Source: Halobacteriovorax sp. (lineage in GTDB: Bacteria > Bdellovibrionota > Bacteriovoracia > Bacteriovoracales > Bacteriovoracaceae). Taken from it: a stretch of DNA of 64,000 nucleotides. The position numbers and the translations under genes are program-made. The first letter of the stretch is position 1, and every line of letters begins with the position of its first letter. Of this stretch, positions 63,018 to 64,000 are shown in pieces. The stretch is taken from positions 1-64,000 of the forward strand of contig PBIO01000009.1 of NCBI GenBank assembly GCA_002720865.1. Reading direction: 5' to 3'. The notes under the pieces were generated by a model. That model saw only the letters and a list, made by a program, of their open reading frames with translations, was not told the origin of the DNA and ran no database searches.

Positions 63018-64000
63018 TTAAGGTCTAAACCCAGTTTTAGCTTCTACCTTCTCAGGTGTTAATCTCATGTATTCTTCAAACTTCATTTTAGGTCTATTTC
63101 TATGCCCTTCAACATTGATAAGAAAGGCAGAGTATTTTCCATATTTCTTCCAAACGGCTCTGAGTTTTTTCTTATTCATAGGGCAGCTATGATCAATTCC
63201 AGTATCTCTAGAGAGCTCTTTTAAACGGGCCTTAATTTTTACTACTAGTTTTTCACCATTAAATGCTGAACAGTTAATTCCTTCATCAAAGGCAGCGTCG
63301 ATATAGTTAGAAAAATCAATTGGGTTTTCTTCAACTTTCTTCCACTGATTATTTTCGCATCTAATATATGGTCCAACGTTTTTACCAAGGATGTCTTCTC
63401 TTTGCTGAAGCATATGATTCCAAAAACGCATTCCATTAAAGTTTGCCGTTAGGTCGCCGTAGGCCATTACTCCAGTAGTCGTTGCACCCATATAGCCTGT
63501 TTCAGCTCTAAAACCGTGCTTAAGAGCTTCAGCTAAGCCCTTTTTCTTTAAGTAATTCTTTTTAAAATAGGCAAAACCACTTCCAAAGAAGTGCTCAAAT
63601 TTATCATCACCAATATACTCACCATTAACTAAAAGCATCGATGCAGAGGGGTCTTTGACCCATCTGGCCCAGCCGCCTGGAACGGGGGCTTGAGCTGCTG
63701 TCCAGTCACGGTAGATACTTTTTGTGACAGGAGTAATTATTCGATCTAGTTCCGGGGTCTGGTAGGCCCACTCAGAAAACTCATCAGTATACTTATTTCT
63801 AAACCTTTTTCTCAATACCTTATAAAGTCTTTTTTCATCACAGCCTTTTCCTTCCTCATTTGCGAGGCGGATCCCTTTTTTAAGGAGGTCGTTGGCTTTG
63901 ATATTAACTTTCTCAAGAGAATCTTCTAGAGGCTCAAATCTTCCAGTAAAACTATCTACTTCACTGGCCATTACTCCAGAAGAAAGAGTGAGCACAATTA
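63018..64000 (-). CDS. Exported protein of unknown function, 5' end cut by window
   Basis: The frame stays open to the window edge. GTG at 63995 would start the protein inside its signal peptide (VLTLSSGVMAS), so the true start is probably beyond 64000. About 315 mature residues are visible, rich in Lys and aromatic residues. A conserved-looking stretch is IGDDKFEHFFGSGFAYFKKN, and Cys lies in GKGCDEKR, YIRCENN, INCSAF and DHSCPMN. The MEEYMRL-type end (KFEEYMRLTPEKVEAK) is helical. No family recognised. A hairpin terminator follows. Confidence 0.72.
   Translation of the reverse strand, partial: IVLTLSSGVMASEVDSFTGRFEPLEDSLEKVNIKANDLLKKGIRLANEEGKGCDEKRLYKVLRKRFRNKYTDEFSEWAYQTPELDRIITPVTKSIYRDWTAAQAPVPGGWARWVKDPSASMLLVNGEYIGDDKFEHFFGSGFAYFKKNYLKKKGLAEALKHGFRAETGYMGATTTGVMAYGDLTANFNGMRFWNHMLQQREDILGKNVGPYIRCENNQWKKVEENPIDFSNYIDAAFDEGINCSAFNGEKLVVKIKARLKELSRDTGIDHSCPMNKKKLRAVWKKYGKYSAFLINVEGHRNRPKMKFEEYMRLTPEKVEAKTGFRP

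Overview
The window is low-GC bacterial chromosome. It is dense in exported proteins and has short intergenic gaps and many 1-4 bp gene overlaps. Very large cell-surface proteins sit alongside a Lys-rich histone-like SWIB protein, a Ccs-type cytochrome c maturation pair and many small secreted proteins without recognisable families. This fits a Gram-negative predator of the Bdellovibrionota (Bacteriovorax/Halobacteriovorax-like), but that is inference: no rRNA or other phylogenetic marker is present. No tRNA, rRNA, CRISPR array, prophage or complete insertion sequence was seen.

Layout. (1) 1-16.2 kb: two giant surface genes converge. One is a repeat adhesin whose 5' end lies outside the window. 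The other is a ~3,300-residue multi-module protein ending in a gingipain-type (C25) protease and a C-terminal membrane anchor. Between them is a REP-associated tyrosine transposase (RAYT) flanked by inverted REP-like palindromes; two more REP copies lie at 40.8 and 41.8 kb. (2) 16.5-27.5 kb: small exported proteins, a LysR regulator, a degenerate phosphatase-superfamily protein, a GLUG/FG-GAP lipoprotein of 1,479 residues, and a lipoprotein with two tandem WHH-type nuclease domains, the second lacking the catalytic histidines. (3) 27.5-36 kb: GDPD phosphodiesterase, CcsA and ResB, a DUF1624 membrane protein, a penicillin-acylase family enzyme, a thiamine pyrophosphokinase homologue, a small cytochrome c and a GNAT protein. 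(4) 36-42 kb: histone H1-like/SWIB protein, cold-shock protein, LuxR-type regulator, an isolated CpaF-like ATPase, and a diiron-protein/ferredoxin-reductase pair in which the diiron gene carries an in-frame TAA. (5) 42-46.5 kb: exported proteins of unknown function, one with a secretin-like region. (6) 46.7-51.9 kb: a five-gene operon (mmsA-type dehydrogenase, GTP cyclohydrolase II-like URC1, DUF1688/URC4, uracil phosphoribosyltransferase, uridine kinase) that reads as a bacterial URC-type uracil catabolism pathway. (7) 52-58.4 kb: PutA, ProC, a DUF4442 hotdog protein and a LysR regulator, a proline/glutamate unit. (8) 58.5-64 kb: O-antigen ligase/TPR protein, Nif3-like protein, TPR protein, a 38-residue membrane protein, and an exported protein cut by the window end.

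How it fits together: in a predator, the protease, nuclease, phosphodiesterase and acylase would attack or remodel prey macromolecules. The URC and PutA operons would burn the pyrimidines and proline released. Several leaders (25.5, 36.8 and 46.7 kb) contain inverted repeats that could hide the ribosome-binding site. The clearest candidates for something new are the URC operon with mmsA, the tandem active/degenerate WHH lipoprotein, the RAYT/REP unit that extends into host gene ends, and the recoded or broken diiron gene.
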